Shown in pieces: positions 14,683-23,754 of a stretch of DNA of 29,683 bases. The notes under the pieces were generated by a model. That model saw nothing but the letters and a program-made list of their open reading frames with translations. It searched no databases and was not told the origin of the DNA. The DNA comes from CALEUX01 sp964608615 (GTDB lineage: Bacteria > Bacteroidota > Bacteroidia > Bacteroidales > Marinilabiliaceae). Made by a program: the position numbers and the translations under genes. Position 1 is the first letter of the stretch. Every line of letters starts with the position of its first letter. The stretch lies in assembly GCA_964608615.1 (NCBI GenBank), contig CAZSQG010000050.1, forward strand, positions 1 to 29,683, read 5' to 3'.

Positions 14683-16650
14683 TTGAAACAACTCGACAAT
14701 ATTCAACAATGGCTTCCTATTTCGGCAAAAGAAATTGAAGTTCTGGGATGGGACCAACCCGATGTTATTCTTTTTTCGGGTGATGCCTATGTTGATCATC
14801 CCGCTTTTGGTTCGGCCGTTATCGGCCGTATTCTCGAATCAATGGGCCTTAAGGTAGCAATAGTTCCTCAACCAAACTGGCGTGACGACCTGCGTGATTT
14901 CAAGAAACTTGGTACACCCCGGCTCTTTTTCGGTGTTACCTCCGGTAATATGGATTCAATGATAAACCATTACACCGCTAACCGTCGTTTGCGCTCTGAC
15001 GATGCCTATACTCCCGGTGGTAAATCTGGATTCAGACCTGATTACGCAGTTTCAGTTTACTCTAAAATTCTTAAAAATATTTTCCCGGAGGTACCAATTG
15101 TTTTAGGAGGAATTGAAGCATCTCTTCGACGTTTTACCCATTATGATTATTGGAAAGATCAACTAATGCCGGGTATACTTGAATGGTCACAAGCCGATTT
15201 ACTGGTTTATGGTATGGGAGAACAACCTTTGAAGGAGATTGTGCGACTTCTGCAAAAAGGTGTACCCTTTCACCAACTATCCACCATACCCCAAACTGCT
15301 ATAATCAGGGAAGCTGATCAACCTCTTCAACCTCATAAAAAGTGGGAAAGTATTGAATTGCACAGCCATGAAGCATGTGAAGAGGTGAAGAAAAATTATG
15401 CTGCCAATTTCCGGCACATAGAAGAACAATCAAACCAGATGGAGTCTGCTCGTTTGCATCAGGTATGCGGTAAGCAACGTATTATTGTCAACCCGCCTTA
15501 CCCTCCTATTTCTACACGCGATTTGGATGCATCATTCGATTTGCCTTATACCCGTTTACCCCATCCGCGTTACAATTCAAGAGGTGCTATCCCTGCTTAT
15601 GATATGATAAAACATTCGGTAACTCTGCATAGAGGTTGTTTTGGCGGATGCAGTTTTTGTACCATTTCGGCACATCAGGGTAAATTTATCTCTTCAAGAA
15701 GTAAGGAATCGATACTCTCTGAAGTTAAACAAATTACTAAATCAACAGATTTTAAAGGCTATTTATCCGATTTGGGAGGCCCAAGCGCCAATATGTATCA
15801 AATGCAGGGATTAGATTTAGACATTTGTAAAAAATGTAAAAGACCATCCTGCCTTCATCCATCCATTTGCAAAAATCTCAACACCTCACATAAACCATTA
15901 CTTGAGATTTACAAAGATGTGGACAAACTACCCGGTATTAAAAAATCCTTTATAGGCAGCGGTGTTCGTTACGATTTGTTTATGAATCAGAACGTTTCCG
16001 GAGATGAAATGAAAGTTCAAAAAGAGTATGTTAAAGAACTGATTTCTAATCACGTATCTGGAAGATTAAAGGTTGCTCCCGAACATACTTCAGAAGAGGT
16101 TTTAAATCTTATGCGAAAACCTTCTTTTTCTCTGTTCAAACATTTTAACAAGATGTTTGATGACATTAACGCCAGTGCAGGTCTTAATCAGCAATTAATC
16201 CCTTATTTCATTTCGAGTCACCCGGGATCTACTGAAAAAGATATGGCTCAACTGGCTGTTGAAACAAAGCAGCTTAATTTTAATCTGGAACAGGTGCAGG
16301 ATTTTACTCCTACGCCCATGACACTTGCAACCGTAATTTATTATTCGGGCTTGCATCCCTACACAATGAAACCAGTTTATACTGCCCGTAAAAGCTTAGA
16401 AAAACAAAACCAGAGAATGTTCTTTTTTTGGTATAAACCCGATATGCGTAATAATATTGAGAAACGCCTTAATGAACTGAACCTAAGCAGCCTTAAAAAC
16501 CTTTTATTTGGATTAAAACCCATACACGAAAAAGAATCACGAAACAAAAACCATCAAACTGGAGTTAAAACACTAAATGAAAACAAACGTTTTGATAAGC
16601 AACGTGTAAATAAAAATACTCCAACACAAAATAAAACAAGATTGAAGTAA
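14683..16650 (+). CDS. YgiQ/UPF0313 family radical SAM protein
   Basis: About 655 residues, the usual length for YgiQ. The N-terminus (QQWLPISAKEIEVLGWDQPDVILFSGDAYVDHPAFG) is diagnostic and precedes a cobalamin-binding-like region. The radical SAM cluster motif is HRGCFGGCSFCTIS (CX3CX2C). A later Cys-rich patch (CKKCKRPSCLHPSICKNL) and APEHTSEEVLNLMRKPS are family features. The lysine/asparagine-rich tail (last 45 residues or so) is low complexity. The reaction is unknown. The start is uncertain: no ATG is in frame near the conserved N-terminus. TTG at 14668 lies inside a perfect promoter box, so TTG at 14683 (MKQLDNIQQW) is preferred, implying an almost leaderless mRNA. Confidence 0.88.
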   Translation: MKQLDNIQQWLPISAKEIEVLGWDQPDVILFSGDAYVDHPAFGSAVIGRILESMGLKVAIVPQPNWRDDLRDFKKLGTPRLFFGVTSGNMDSMINHYTANRRLRSDDAYTPGGKSGFRPDYAVSVYSKILKNIFPEVPIVLGGIEASLRRFTHYDYWKDQLMPGILEWSQADLLVYGMGEQPLKEIVRLLQKGVPFHQLSTIPQTAIIREADQPLQPHKKWESIELHSHEACEEVKKNYAANFRHIEEQSNQMESARLHQVCGKQRIIVNPPYPPISTRDLDASFDLPYTRLPHPRYNSRGAIPAYDMIKHSVTLHRGCFGGCSFCTISAHQGKFISSRSKESILSEVKQITKSTDFKGYLSDLGGPSANMYQMQGLDLDICKKCKRPSCLHPSICKNLNTSHKPLLEIYKDVDKLPGIKKSFIGSGVRYDLFMNQNVSGDEMKVQKEYVKELISNHVSGRLKVAPEHTSEEVLNLMRKPSFSLFKHFNKMFDDINASAGLNQQLIPYFISSHPGSTEKDMAQLAVETKQLNFNLEQVQDFTPTPMTLATVIYYSGLHPYTMKPVYTARKSLEKQNQRMFFFWYKPDMRNNIEKRLNELNLSSLKNLLFGLKPIHEKESRNKNHQTGVKTLNENKRFDKQRVNKNTPTQNKTRLK

Positions 16651-16696
16651 CCATTTATATAATAGATGTGTTAAACTAATTACAAACAATATAAAA

Positions 16697-17458
16697 ATGA
16701 AAAAGACTTATTTTATTTTAGTGATTTCAGCTTTATTAACCATAAGTGGCTGTGCCGAGATGCTTGAAATTGCCAAGACCTTTGACGCTGACCGCCCTTT
16801 AACTCAGTTTGAAGTAGTAAGTGGATTAAAAGAAGCTCTCAAAGTAGGAACTGATTCGGCAGCTGGTCGTTTGGCTATGGTTAATGGATATTATGGAGAT
16901 GAATTGGTAAAGATACTTTTACCTCCCGAAGCTTCTGTGATTACCAAAAATATTGGTAAAATTCCTGGTGGAGAGAAACTCCTGCAGGATATTATTTTGC
17001 GCATAAACCGTTCGGCCGAAGATGCTGCAAAGGAAGCTGGCCCCATATTTTTCAATGCTGTTACCAACATGACCATTCAGGATGGCTTTACCATTTTAAA
17101 AGGTAATAAAAACTCAGCTACCCAATATCTGAAAACCAATACCTATAATGAGCTTTTCCGTTTATACCAACCAAAAATTAAGAACTCACTCGATAAGGAT
17201 CTGATAGCCGGTATTAGCACCAATGAATCATGGGAAACACTTATTGGACAATGGAATCAGTTGGCAGGTTCTATAGCCGGACAGATAGCAGGTTTTAATA
17301 AAGTTGAAACAAAACTTGATGAATATCTAACTCAGAAAGCTTTGGATGGTTTATTTCTTAAGCTGGCACTTGAAGAAGAAAAAATTCGTACCAATCCTAT
17401 GGCACGTGTCACGGAAATTTTGAAACGCGTTTTTGGCTCCAAAGAAGCATCACAATAA
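16697..17458 (+). CDS. DUF4197 lipoprotein
   Basis: A 253-residue protein with a leader and lipobox TISGC (C19). The mature region matches DUF4197: LTQFEVVSGLKEALKVGTDSAAGRL, then NGYYGDELVKILLPPEA, then DGFTILKGNKNSATQYLKTNTYNELFRLYQPKIKNSLDK. It ends with a helical region containing DEYLTQKALDGLFLKLALEEEKIR. The domain is mostly helical and occurs in many Gram-negative periplasmic or lipoproteins of unknown role. It follows the radical SAM gene by 46 bases on the same strand and may share its transcript. It converges with another radical SAM gene; the 100-base gap shows no clear terminator. Confidence 0.9.
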   Translation: MKKTYFILVISALLTISGCAEMLEIAKTFDADRPLTQFEVVSGLKEALKVGTDSAAGRLAMVNGYYGDELVKILLPPEASVITKNIGKIPGGEKLLQDIILRINRSAEDAAKEAGPIFFNAVTNMTIQDGFTILKGNKNSATQYLKTNTYNELFRLYQPKIKNSLDKDLIAGISTNESWETLIGQWNQLAGSIAGQIAGFNKVETKLDEYLTQKALDGLFLKLALEEEKIRTNPMARVTEILKRVFGSKEASQ

Positions 17459-17558
17459 TTTAAGGAAAGAGTACAATTGAATAGCTAATATTCAAATGTC
17501 ATGAGCCTTAATCGGAATTGTTTCAGATTTTGAAGGACTTTATTGCGGTGAATCAATC

Positions 17559-18512
17559 TTACCCCTTATCATCTTCAATACCAAACAATTTCCCTTGCCA
17601 GGTATCCCGTTCTTCAAGCCGTTTATCGACCAGACTAACAAATTCAAAATTTTTTATCCCCCATTTGGGTGCAAGCAAAAGATTACCTGGAGACTCACTG
17701 GCAAAACGCTCCATTACAATTTTTGGTGAAAGACGCTCCATGAAGTCAACCACCAGCTCAATGTATTCGTTAATACTAAAAATCGAAAATCCAGATGGAT
17801 TCTCCTCAAATGCCCGCCCTAACGGAGTATTAACAATGTATTGGAGTTGGTGTATTTTAAGGTAATTAAGGGGGAGTTTTGATAATTCAACTGCATGATT
17901 AAGCATTTGTTGGCGATTTTCGCCCGGCAGTCCAAGAATAAGATGTGCTCCAGAAAGAATATTACGTTGCGAAAGCCTTGACAAGGCATCTTTTGTTTCC
18001 TCAAATCCATGTCCACGGTTAACAAGCTTAAGTGTGGCATTTATAGTTGATTCAACACCTAATTCAACTGTTACATATCTTCTCTTCTGAAGATCAGCGA
18101 AATAATCAAGTAAATCATTAGGCAAACAGTCGGGTCGGGTACCCACAATAAGTCCAACAACACCTTTACAAGCCAGAGCTTCTTCATATAAAGCTATTAA
18201 TGAATCGAGCGCTCCGTAGGTATTTGTATAACTTTGAAAATAGGCAAGATATTTTGCTTCGGGATGCCGTTTGCTGAAGAGGGATATTCCTGTCTCCACT
18301 TGTTCCCTAATTGTCATAACCGACTCACAGTAAACTGGTTTAAAGGAGTCATTATTACAAAAAGTACAACCACCAATTCCCTTTGATCCATCCCTGTTAG
18401 GACAAGTAAATCCGGCGTTTATAGATATTTTCTGCACTTTTCCGTTAAACCTGTTTCGAATGAAACTGCCAAAATCGTTGTATCGCCTAGAATGTCCCCA
18501 GCTGTAATCCAT
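17559..18512 (-). CDS. TIGR01212/YhcC-type radical SAM protein
   Basis: A 317-residue radical SAM protein. NAGFTCPNRDGSKGIGGCTFCNN holds the cluster cysteines in the spacing peculiar to TIGR01212 (C-x11-C-x2-C). AYFQSYTNTYG, GTRPDCLPND, and VELGVESTINATLKLVNRGH are further family motifs, and the fold resembles the Elp3 radical SAM domain. The reaction is unestablished; homologues have been linked to tRNA modification or regulation of metabolism only indirectly. It is 54 bases downstream of the amidoligase cluster on the same strand and could be read through from it, but a functional link is doubtful because the gene is found widely without that cluster. Confidence 0.9.
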   Translation of the reverse strand: MDYSWGHSRRYNDFGSFIRNRFNGKVQKISINAGFTCPNRDGSKGIGGCTFCNNDSFKPVYCESVMTIREQVETGISLFSKRHPEAKYLAYFQSYTNTYGALDSLIALYEEALACKGVVGLIVGTRPDCLPNDLLDYFADLQKRRYVTVELGVESTINATLKLVNRGHGFEETKDALSRLSQRNILSGAHLILGLPGENRQQMLNHAVELSKLPLNYLKIHQLQYIVNTPLGRAFEENPSGFSIFSINEYIELVVDFMERLSPKIVMERFASESPGNLLLAPKWGIKNFEFVSLVDKRLEERDTWQGKLFGIEDDKG

Positions 18513-18566
18513 CTATAAATTGATTATTTATAAAACTAAGGCAATATCAATATATTGCTAAAATCC

Positions 18567-19259
18567 TTATGTCACTATAATATGATCTTTAACTATATTC
18601 TTATAAGTCAAAACAATACCATCTATCACTTGAATATTACCTGCATGCTTACTGTTTAATTCAAACTCAATACCTGCATAATGTTTCCCAAAAAACTTAC
18701 GCAATGGCGCCACATGCCCATCGGTTTTTCCAAGATATGGATAATTATAACGTATCACGAATTGTGGAAATACTTTTTTAAGCTCCTCCTTCCAAAGCAT
18801 AGCCATTTTCTTCTCAATTCCGTGCGATGGATTATAAAGCAACCCAATATCAGCATCACGCACAACTCCATTAAGCTCAGGTGTAAAAGCATGAACAGAA
18901 ACATGGAATATATCTTCACCACCATTCACCGTCTTAAGCGCTTCTTCGAAAAACGAATTGCGGAAAGGGAAATAATACTCATCAAGCACTTCTTTCTTTT
19001 TCTGCTTACTCAAGGTCTTTGAAAATTCCGAGAAAAGAGATCTGCGATGCAAAGAACGGTTTAAATCAACTAAAAGACGAGTGGTTTCACTGGAAATTGA
19101 GAAATCAATGCCAGTTAATTTAAGGGCATTAAATAAACCCAGGGCCCCATTATCGAATCCCCTGTGAGTTTTAAGTACTTCTTCGGCTTTAAAAAACAGA
19201 TATTGATATGCCTCCGGAACCTGATTCCCCCCATGTTCACAGGATAAAAAAAGCTTCAT
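18567..19259 (-). CDS. N-formylglutamate amidohydrolase-like enzyme
   Basis: A 230-residue zinc-amidohydrolase-like protein of the N-formylglutamate deformylase (HutG-type) family. Motifs: LSCEHGGNQVP (5-15), THRGFDNGALGLF, TTRLLVDLNRS, SVHAFTPELNG, DIGLLYNPSH, NYPYLGKTDGHV, and GIEFELNSKH near the C-terminus. The preferred start (MKLFLSC) overlaps the GCS2 stop in an ATGA, indicating translational coupling; an in-frame ATG three codons earlier (19268) is less likely. No histidine-degradation genes are nearby. Its partners are two peptide-bond-forming ligases and a cysteine peptidase, so it more likely cleaves an amide or N-acyl group on their product than formylglutamate from histidine. That is inference; the family call is firm. 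Confidence 0.87.
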   Translation of the reverse strand: MKLFLSCEHGGNQVPEAYQYLFFKAEEVLKTHRGFDNGALGLFNALKLTGIDFSISSETTRLLVDLNRSLHRRSLFSEFSKTLSKQKKKEVLDEYYFPFRNSFFEEALKTVNGGEDIFHVSVHAFTPELNGVVRDADIGLLYNPSHGIEKKMAMLWKEELKKVFPQFVIRYNYPYLGKTDGHVAPLRKFFGKHYAGIEFELNSKHAGNIQVIDGIVLTYKNIVKDHIIVT

Positions 19260-20482
19260 TTCAAACAATTAAAAAGTTTATTTTCATGCAGACAAGTAAC
19301 TAGTTGTTCGTATGTTTCTTTAATCTTTATCAATGAAGAATCTCCATTTATATATCTAATAATTCGACTACTAAGAGTACCATTCTCAACTATTTGTTTA
19401 AACACCACCCTTAACTCTGGATTCATCATTTCATCAGTTCTTTCCAATAAATACTTCCATAACTGACCTGCAGTGACCTCAGATTCCGCTATATTCCATA
19501 TTTTAAGATACTTTTCATTTTTAATAACGGCCAATTCACCCTTCGTAACACATGCCAGAAACACTTCGGCCAATACATCTTGGTGCCATTCTTTAAGAAC
19601 TGAATAAGGAACATCCCTTATCAGCATTTTTAATACAGCAATAATTGCTTCAGCAATAGCCAGATCAGCCAATGGACATTCCTGTATATCAAGCACCCTT
19701 ATTTCAATAGCACCACGATCGAAACGGGCAATTGCACCTCGCGAATTTAAAAAGTGACATTCCAATATGTTATCGGGGTCAAAGGGTGCTATATCCTTCA
19801 TCATAGGATTATAAACCAATTGATAATAGGCTTCTTCAGTAAAAGCAGCCTCGGGAATAACTTTTCCCGTAATTGATGGGATTCTTTGTTGATTAGTTCG
19901 ATATGTCTCAAGCCGTGAATCACTTATGCCGGTAATTTTCCCATCCATAATAGGTGAACTGGCACATAAAGCAGGCAAAACAGGTAGTAAAACACGAATT
20001 GCTGCATGTAGCAACCCAAACTCATAATCGTTTTTAAACGGAAGATTAATGTGAGTGCTTTGCAGATTGCTCCAGCCATGACCACGGCAATCAAAAATCT
20101 TATTGTAGAGATTATAAACCTCATTGCTATCGTGCTCCCACAAATGAGTCTCATTGTATGGATTCATCCATGGGTGAGCACCTGTTGGCATTAGAATAGC
20201 ATTAAATTTTCCAAGCAGAAGGTTTATCTGAACAACATTATCATGAAAAGCTTTAATAACATCTGAAACATTAGCTATCGGACCGTTGGTTTTAAGTTCC
20301 ACCACATGGTTCACAATTTCGTTAGACCACATAATGGGGCCATTATCATAAGCAGAAACCACAAATCCTGCCACCTCTTTCATCAGCTTATCACATAATG
20401 GCTTAACTGAAAGAGTTGTTCGGTCCACAATCATAAACTCCATTTCAATACCTACCACATCAAAAAGCCGATATCTGTTCAT
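19256..20482 (-). CDS. GCS2-family glutamate-cysteine-ligase-like carboxylate-amine ligase
   Basis: A 408-residue ligase of the GCS2 family (relatives include YbdK-type ligases and EgtA). The N-terminal GIEMEFMIVD (11-20) holds metal-binding acidic residues. Also present are ELKTNGP, GAHPWMNPYNETHLWEHD, RGHGWSNLQSTHINLPF, SSPIMDGKITGISDSRLETYRTNQ, and RFDRGAIEIRVLDIQECP. Members use ATP to activate a glutamate-type gamma-carboxylate and couple it to an amine. The true amine acceptor cannot be read from sequence. It is third in the gene order peptidase, ATP-grasp ligase, GCS2, amidohydrolase. It lies 85 bases after the ATP-grasp gene and overlaps the amidohydrolase by 4 bases. Confidence 0.9.
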   Translation of the reverse strand: MNRYRLFDVVGIEMEFMIVDRTTLSVKPLCDKLMKEVAGFVVSAYDNGPIMWSNEIVNHVVELKTNGPIANVSDVIKAFHDNVVQINLLLGKFNAILMPTGAHPWMNPYNETHLWEHDSNEVYNLYNKIFDCRGHGWSNLQSTHINLPFKNDYEFGLLHAAIRVLLPVLPALCASSPIMDGKITGISDSRLETYRTNQQRIPSITGKVIPEAAFTEEAYYQLVYNPMMKDIAPFDPDNILECHFLNSRGAIARFDRGAIEIRVLDIQECPLADLAIAEAIIAVLKMLIRDVPYSVLKEWHQDVLAEVFLACVTKGELAVIKNEKYLKIWNIAESEVTAGQLWKYLLERTDEMMNPELRVVFKQIVENGTLSSRIIRYINGDSSLIKIKETYEQLVTCLHENKLFNCLK

Positions 20483-20567
20483 ACCTGTAGTTTTTTTGTG
20501 AATGGGTTAATTGGCTGAGTCATTTATTTTACCGGAATCCATAACTAAAATTATAAATTGAATAAAA

Positions 20568-22019
20568 CTACCGCTTAACCTGATTTAATAAATACCTTAT
20601 TACTTGTAAATAAAGTTCATCTTTTAATATTAAATCTTCAACACCAGCATCAATATTGGGATTGTCATTTATCTCAATAACAAAAGCCTTTCCATCAACC
20701 TCTTTTACATCAACACCATACAGTCCATCACCTACTAAACGAGTGGCTTTTAGCGCCAGTTCGGTTATCATAGGCGGAACATCTTCAAGCTTAAAAATTT
20801 CAAATGTTCCCGTAACATCACATTTCTTTTTACTTCCCCAATTGTATATCTGCCAGTGATTTTTTGCCATGAAATATTTACAAACAAACAACACTTTATT
20901 ATCCAATATTCCAACACGCCAATCGTAACTGGTAGGCAAAAATTCCTGTGCAATTATGAGATCGGATATTTTCATCATCTCCTTTACTTTAACACGCATT
21001 TCTTCAGGCGAATTAACTTTAATTACACCTTGTGAAAATGATGAATCCGGTAACTTTAAAACACATGGAAAACCCAATTTGTGTTCTACTCCTTTCACGT
21101 TCTCCGAATGAATGGTGATAGTTTTAGGCGTTGGGATTTTTGATAATGTGAGCAATTCAGCTAAGTAAACTTTATTAGCGCATTTTAATATTGATTCGGG
21201 CGAATCAAGCACAGCAAGGCCTTCACTCTGTGCTTTTCGCGACATGCGATAGGTATGATGATTAACAGCCGTTGTTTCCCTAATAAATAATGCATCAAAC
21301 TCTCCAATTCGGTTATAATCATCTTTGGTAATTAATTCTACTGAGCAACCCAGCTTTTCACCAGCATCAACAAAATTACTGATGGCCTTTTTATTGGAAG
21401 GAGGCTCTTTTTCTTCAGGATTTATTAAAATGGCCAGATCATAAAGATATTTACCTTGTTTGGCTTTTTCGTAACGTTTACGACCAAAATATTCCTGAGC
21501 AAAATCTGAAAGAAAAGGCAAATGGTGATCAGGAATTTCCTTTATTGGAATTGTCCTAACCGATTGAATCATCCATTTTCGCCCATCAAAAACAAACCTG
21601 GCTCTTAAAAAAGGAGCCTGAAAAAGCTTATGGAGCTCATGCGCCAGTCGATTGTACTGAGCCGAAACATTTCGTCCAAAATAGATACTAAGTACAAACT
21701 CCGTTGAACGAATATTTTTCAAACTTTTCTGAACCAGGTTATCCAGGTCATCTGATACTGATTTTACAATTGTCTGAGCCTTCAGATCGAGAATATTTTT
21801 TACCGTTGGAATAACTTTTTGTCCACGGGCCCCCGCTAAAAGTGAAACATAGTATCCACGCGTTTGATAAGCATAATCGTAACAAAGATTAAATACTCTT
21901 ACGTTCTTCATTGTTGCATACACTTCGTTCTCAAGGTATGTCTTAGGCGAAATAACTTCTACTTCGTCAACATTAATATTCCACTTTTGTGGATTATTGA
22001 TTACAATTAACTTTTTCAT
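20568..22019 (-). CDS. RimK-family ATP-grasp ligase with RLAN N-terminal domain
   Basis: A 483-residue two-domain protein. Residues about 1-190 (ending near FAQEYFGRKRYEKAKQG) match the RimK-like ATP-grasp N-terminal domain (RLAN). A linker follows. Residues about 215-480 form the preATP-grasp and ATP-grasp ligase, with FDALFIRETTAVNHHTYRMSRKAQ, SPESILKCANKVYLAELL, PCVLKLPDSSFSQGV, YDWRVGILDNKVLFVCKYFMA, and the Mg-binding FVIEINDNPNIDAGVED. RimK-like enzymes form amide bonds via an acyl-phosphate, for example adding glutamates to a protein or peptide C-terminus. The RLAN architecture is typical of unexplored amidoligase systems, not ribosomal-S6 RimK. Same strand as the GCS2 and amidohydrolase genes. 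Confidence 0.9.
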   Translation of the reverse strand: MKKLIVINNPQKWNINVDEVEVISPKTYLENEVYATMKNVRVFNLCYDYAYQTRGYYVSLLAGARGQKVIPTVKNILDLKAQTIVKSVSDDLDNLVQKSLKNIRSTEFVLSIYFGRNVSAQYNRLAHELHKLFQAPFLRARFVFDGRKWMIQSVRTIPIKEIPDHHLPFLSDFAQEYFGRKRYEKAKQGKYLYDLAILINPEEKEPPSNKKAISNFVDAGEKLGCSVELITKDDYNRIGEFDALFIRETTAVNHHTYRMSRKAQSEGLAVLDSPESILKCANKVYLAELLTLSKIPTPKTITIHSENVKGVEHKLGFPCVLKLPDSSFSQGVIKVNSPEEMRVKVKEMMKISDLIIAQEFLPTSYDWRVGILDNKVLFVCKYFMAKNHWQIYNWGSKKKCDVTGTFEIFKLEDVPPMITELALKATRLVGDGLYGVDVKEVDGKAFVIEINDNPNIDAGVEDLILKDELYLQVIRYLLNQVKR

Positions 22020-22136
22020 TAAATAACAAATACTGCTAAAAAAGTGTTATTAAAAAAATATATAAACCCACTATAGGTTTGGATTAATAAACAAATAGAA
22101 ATAATCTTTATTTTCCGATTATGATTCAATGCCTTA

Positions 22137-22844
22137 CTATTCTTTTGGCATAATTATCAACATGTTAGCATCATAAGTAACTATTCCTAATAAAATGGAA
22201 TTGAGTAAACGATTCAGATTCACTTCATAGTAACTCTTACCTGCAAAAGGATTATCGTTATATGGATCAGCAACATACACAGTATTTCCTTCCATACCAC
22301 ACAAAACCACAAAATGCCCCATTGGATCACCTTTAAGGTCATTAAATACCGATTTATTTTTCGAGTTTGTATACTCACGAGTTGAGTTGTAGAGGTAGGT
22401 GGCACTTAAACCGGTTAAAACCGGGATATTACGATCAAAATACCGGGTCAGAATTCCGGAATGTAGATCCTCAAAAACAATATTACCACCAAGATTCAGA
22501 AATTCCTGATAAGCCCTGGTGGCTTGAGTAAATTTCTTGCCAGTTTTGTATTGCAACTGTTTCTCTAGTCGTTCAATAAGTTCATTATTGGACAGTTGCT
22601 GCCATGAAAGATCAAATACTTTCAAGTTATAAGAGTATATTCGGGCATCAAAGCCTCTTTTTAAAGCATCAATTCCAAGCATCACGGCAAGAGTTCCGCC
22701 ATCTTCAAGTACATTTACAGTCTTTATAACCTCACTAAGAGATATGTTAAGACCATGAAATTGATATACGGCGTGAAGGCTTGTTGGACCACAGGTGGTG
22801 TCATCGGGTTGATTGAGGATTTTGATAAATCTATTAGGATCCAT
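22137..22844 (-). CDS. C39-like cysteine peptidase
   Basis: A 235-residue stand-alone papain-fold peptidase of the C39-like type. The catalytic Cys lies in QPDDTTCGPTSLHAVYQFHG (C18), the His in DPMGHFVVLCG (H177) and the Asp in VYVADPYNDNPF (D193), an intact triad in the usual order. No transmembrane or ABC exporter domain, and no signal peptide, so it should act in the cytoplasm rather than as a bacteriocin exporter. The start is taken at 22844 (MDPNRFIK) rather than the ATG ten codons upstream, because MDPNRF directly precedes the conserved region. It lies 117 bases upstream of the RLAN-RimK gene and probably opens the four-gene cluster. It may trim or release a peptide made or tagged by the ligases. 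Confidence 0.85.
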   Translation of the reverse strand: MDPNRFIKILNQPDDTTCGPTSLHAVYQFHGLNISLSEVIKTVNVLEDGGTLAVMLGIDALKRGFDARIYSYNLKVFDLSWQQLSNNELIERLEKQLQYKTGKKFTQATRAYQEFLNLGGNIVFEDLHSGILTRYFDRNIPVLTGLSATYLYNSTREYTNSKNKSVFNDLKGDPMGHFVVLCGMEGNTVYVADPYNDNPFAGKSYYEVNLNRLLNSILLGIVTYDANMLIIMPKE

Positions 22845-23024
22845 AATAAAACCCAGATATTTAATATTCAACAAGTTACACTTATAGTCATAGAGAAATA
22901 AACCCTCTATAATTAAGCATCAAATGAAAGCATTTTTTCGTCTTATTGTTATCGAAAATCTCTTTTTTTACAAATCATTATCAGGTTATTTTCATCTCCC
23001 TCCCGATAGCAAGGAAGAAATGCC

Positions 23025-23032
23025 TAATTTTG
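23025..23032 (+). promoter_or_regulatory. -7 box of rsmE
   Basis: TAATTTTG followed by CATAAAAAG is a perfect TAnnTTTG box 14 bases before the ATG at 23047, giving a short leader. The divergent C39 peptidase gene starts about 180 bases to the left. Confidence 0.55.
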
Positions 23033-23046
23033 CATAAAAAGAAACA

Positions 23047-23754
23047 ATGCAACTATTCTTTGAACCCGAAATAACCGTTAATGGAAATGTTCTTAACTGC
23101 GAGGAAAGCAATCATTGCGTTCGTGTTTTAAGACATAAAGAAGGTGATTTTATTAATGTGATAAACGGTAAGGGTAGCCGGTTTAGCTGCCGGATAATGG
23201 TAGCCCACCCTAAACAGTGCCAACTGGAAATAGTAAATGAACAAAATGAATTGCCCTCGCCTTTTAGTTGTCATATAGCAGTTGCCCCGACAAAAAACCT
23301 TGACCGCATCGAGTGGTTTCTTGAAAAAAGCACTGAAATAGGCATTCAATCGATAACTCCAATTGTGTGTCGTTTTTCGGAGCGCAAAGTTCTTAAAGCA
23401 GAACGTCTGGATAAAATTATTACTTCTGCTACCAAACAATCACTTAGTTTATGGCGTCCGGTTTTAAATCCTATGGTTAACATCAACGAATTTCTGGAGT
23501 ATTCATCTCAACTCACCAATTATCAAAAATTTATTGCGCATTGTCAGGAAGGCGACAGGAAATTATTAAAGAACACTTACAATAGTGGAAATAATGTAGT
23601 TATAATGATTGGGCCGGAGGGAGACTTTGATTTTTCAGAAGTAACAAATTCCTTAAAAGCCGGATTTATTCCGGTTTCGTTGGGCAACAAACGTTTAAGA
23701 ACAGAAACGGCAGCTATTGTTGCCTGCCATACCATACAGCTGATAAACGATTGA
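23047..23754 (+). CDS. rsmE: 16S rRNA (uracil-1498-N3)-methyltransferase
   Basis: A 235-residue SPOUT methyltransferase that methylates N3 of U1498 in the decoding region of 16S rRNA using SAM. The N-terminal PUA-like domain (about 1-70) has CEESNHCVRVLRHKEGD. The SPOUT domain has KNLDRIEWFLEKSTEIGIQSITPIVCRFSERK, then VVIMIGPEGDFDFSEV and SLGNKRLRTETAAIVA, the trefoil-knot SAM site. Length is normal. It is transcribed alone from a near-adjacent promoter and converges with the Rrf2 gene, whose last codons overlap its likely terminator. Confidence 0.96.
   Translation: MQLFFEPEITVNGNVLNCEESNHCVRVLRHKEGDFINVINGKGSRFSCRIMVAHPKQCQLEIVNEQNELPSPFSCHIAVAPTKNLDRIEWFLEKSTEIGIQSITPIVCRFSERKVLKAERLDKIITSATKQSLSLWRPVLNPMVNINEFLEYSSQLTNYQKFIAHCQEGDRKLLKNTYNSGNNVVIMIGPEGDFDFSEVTNSLKAGFIPVSLGNKRLRTETAAIVACHTIQLIND

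Noticed and set aside
17518..17865. 115-codon plus-strand ORF
   Set aside because: It is antisense to the TIGR01212 radical SAM gene and has low-complexity serine-rich sequence.
17559..18512. Radical SAM gene as fifth member of the amidoligase cluster
   Set aside because: It is on the same strand 54 bases away, but TIGR01212 proteins are widespread without these ligases, so co-directionality alone is weak evidence.
18567..19259. HutG role in histidine degradation
   Set aside because: No hutH, hutU or hutI genes are present, and the gene is coupled to a GCS2 ligase.
22137..22844. Bacteriocin-type C39 leader peptidase/exporter
   Set aside because: No ABC or membrane domain is attached, and no small GG-leader peptide gene was found in the adjacent gaps.
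22845..22874. Ten-codon longer start of the C39-like peptidase
   Set aside because: The extra residues (MLNIKYLGFI) lie outside the conserved region, and MDPNRFIK is the better N-terminus; not decisive without proteomics.
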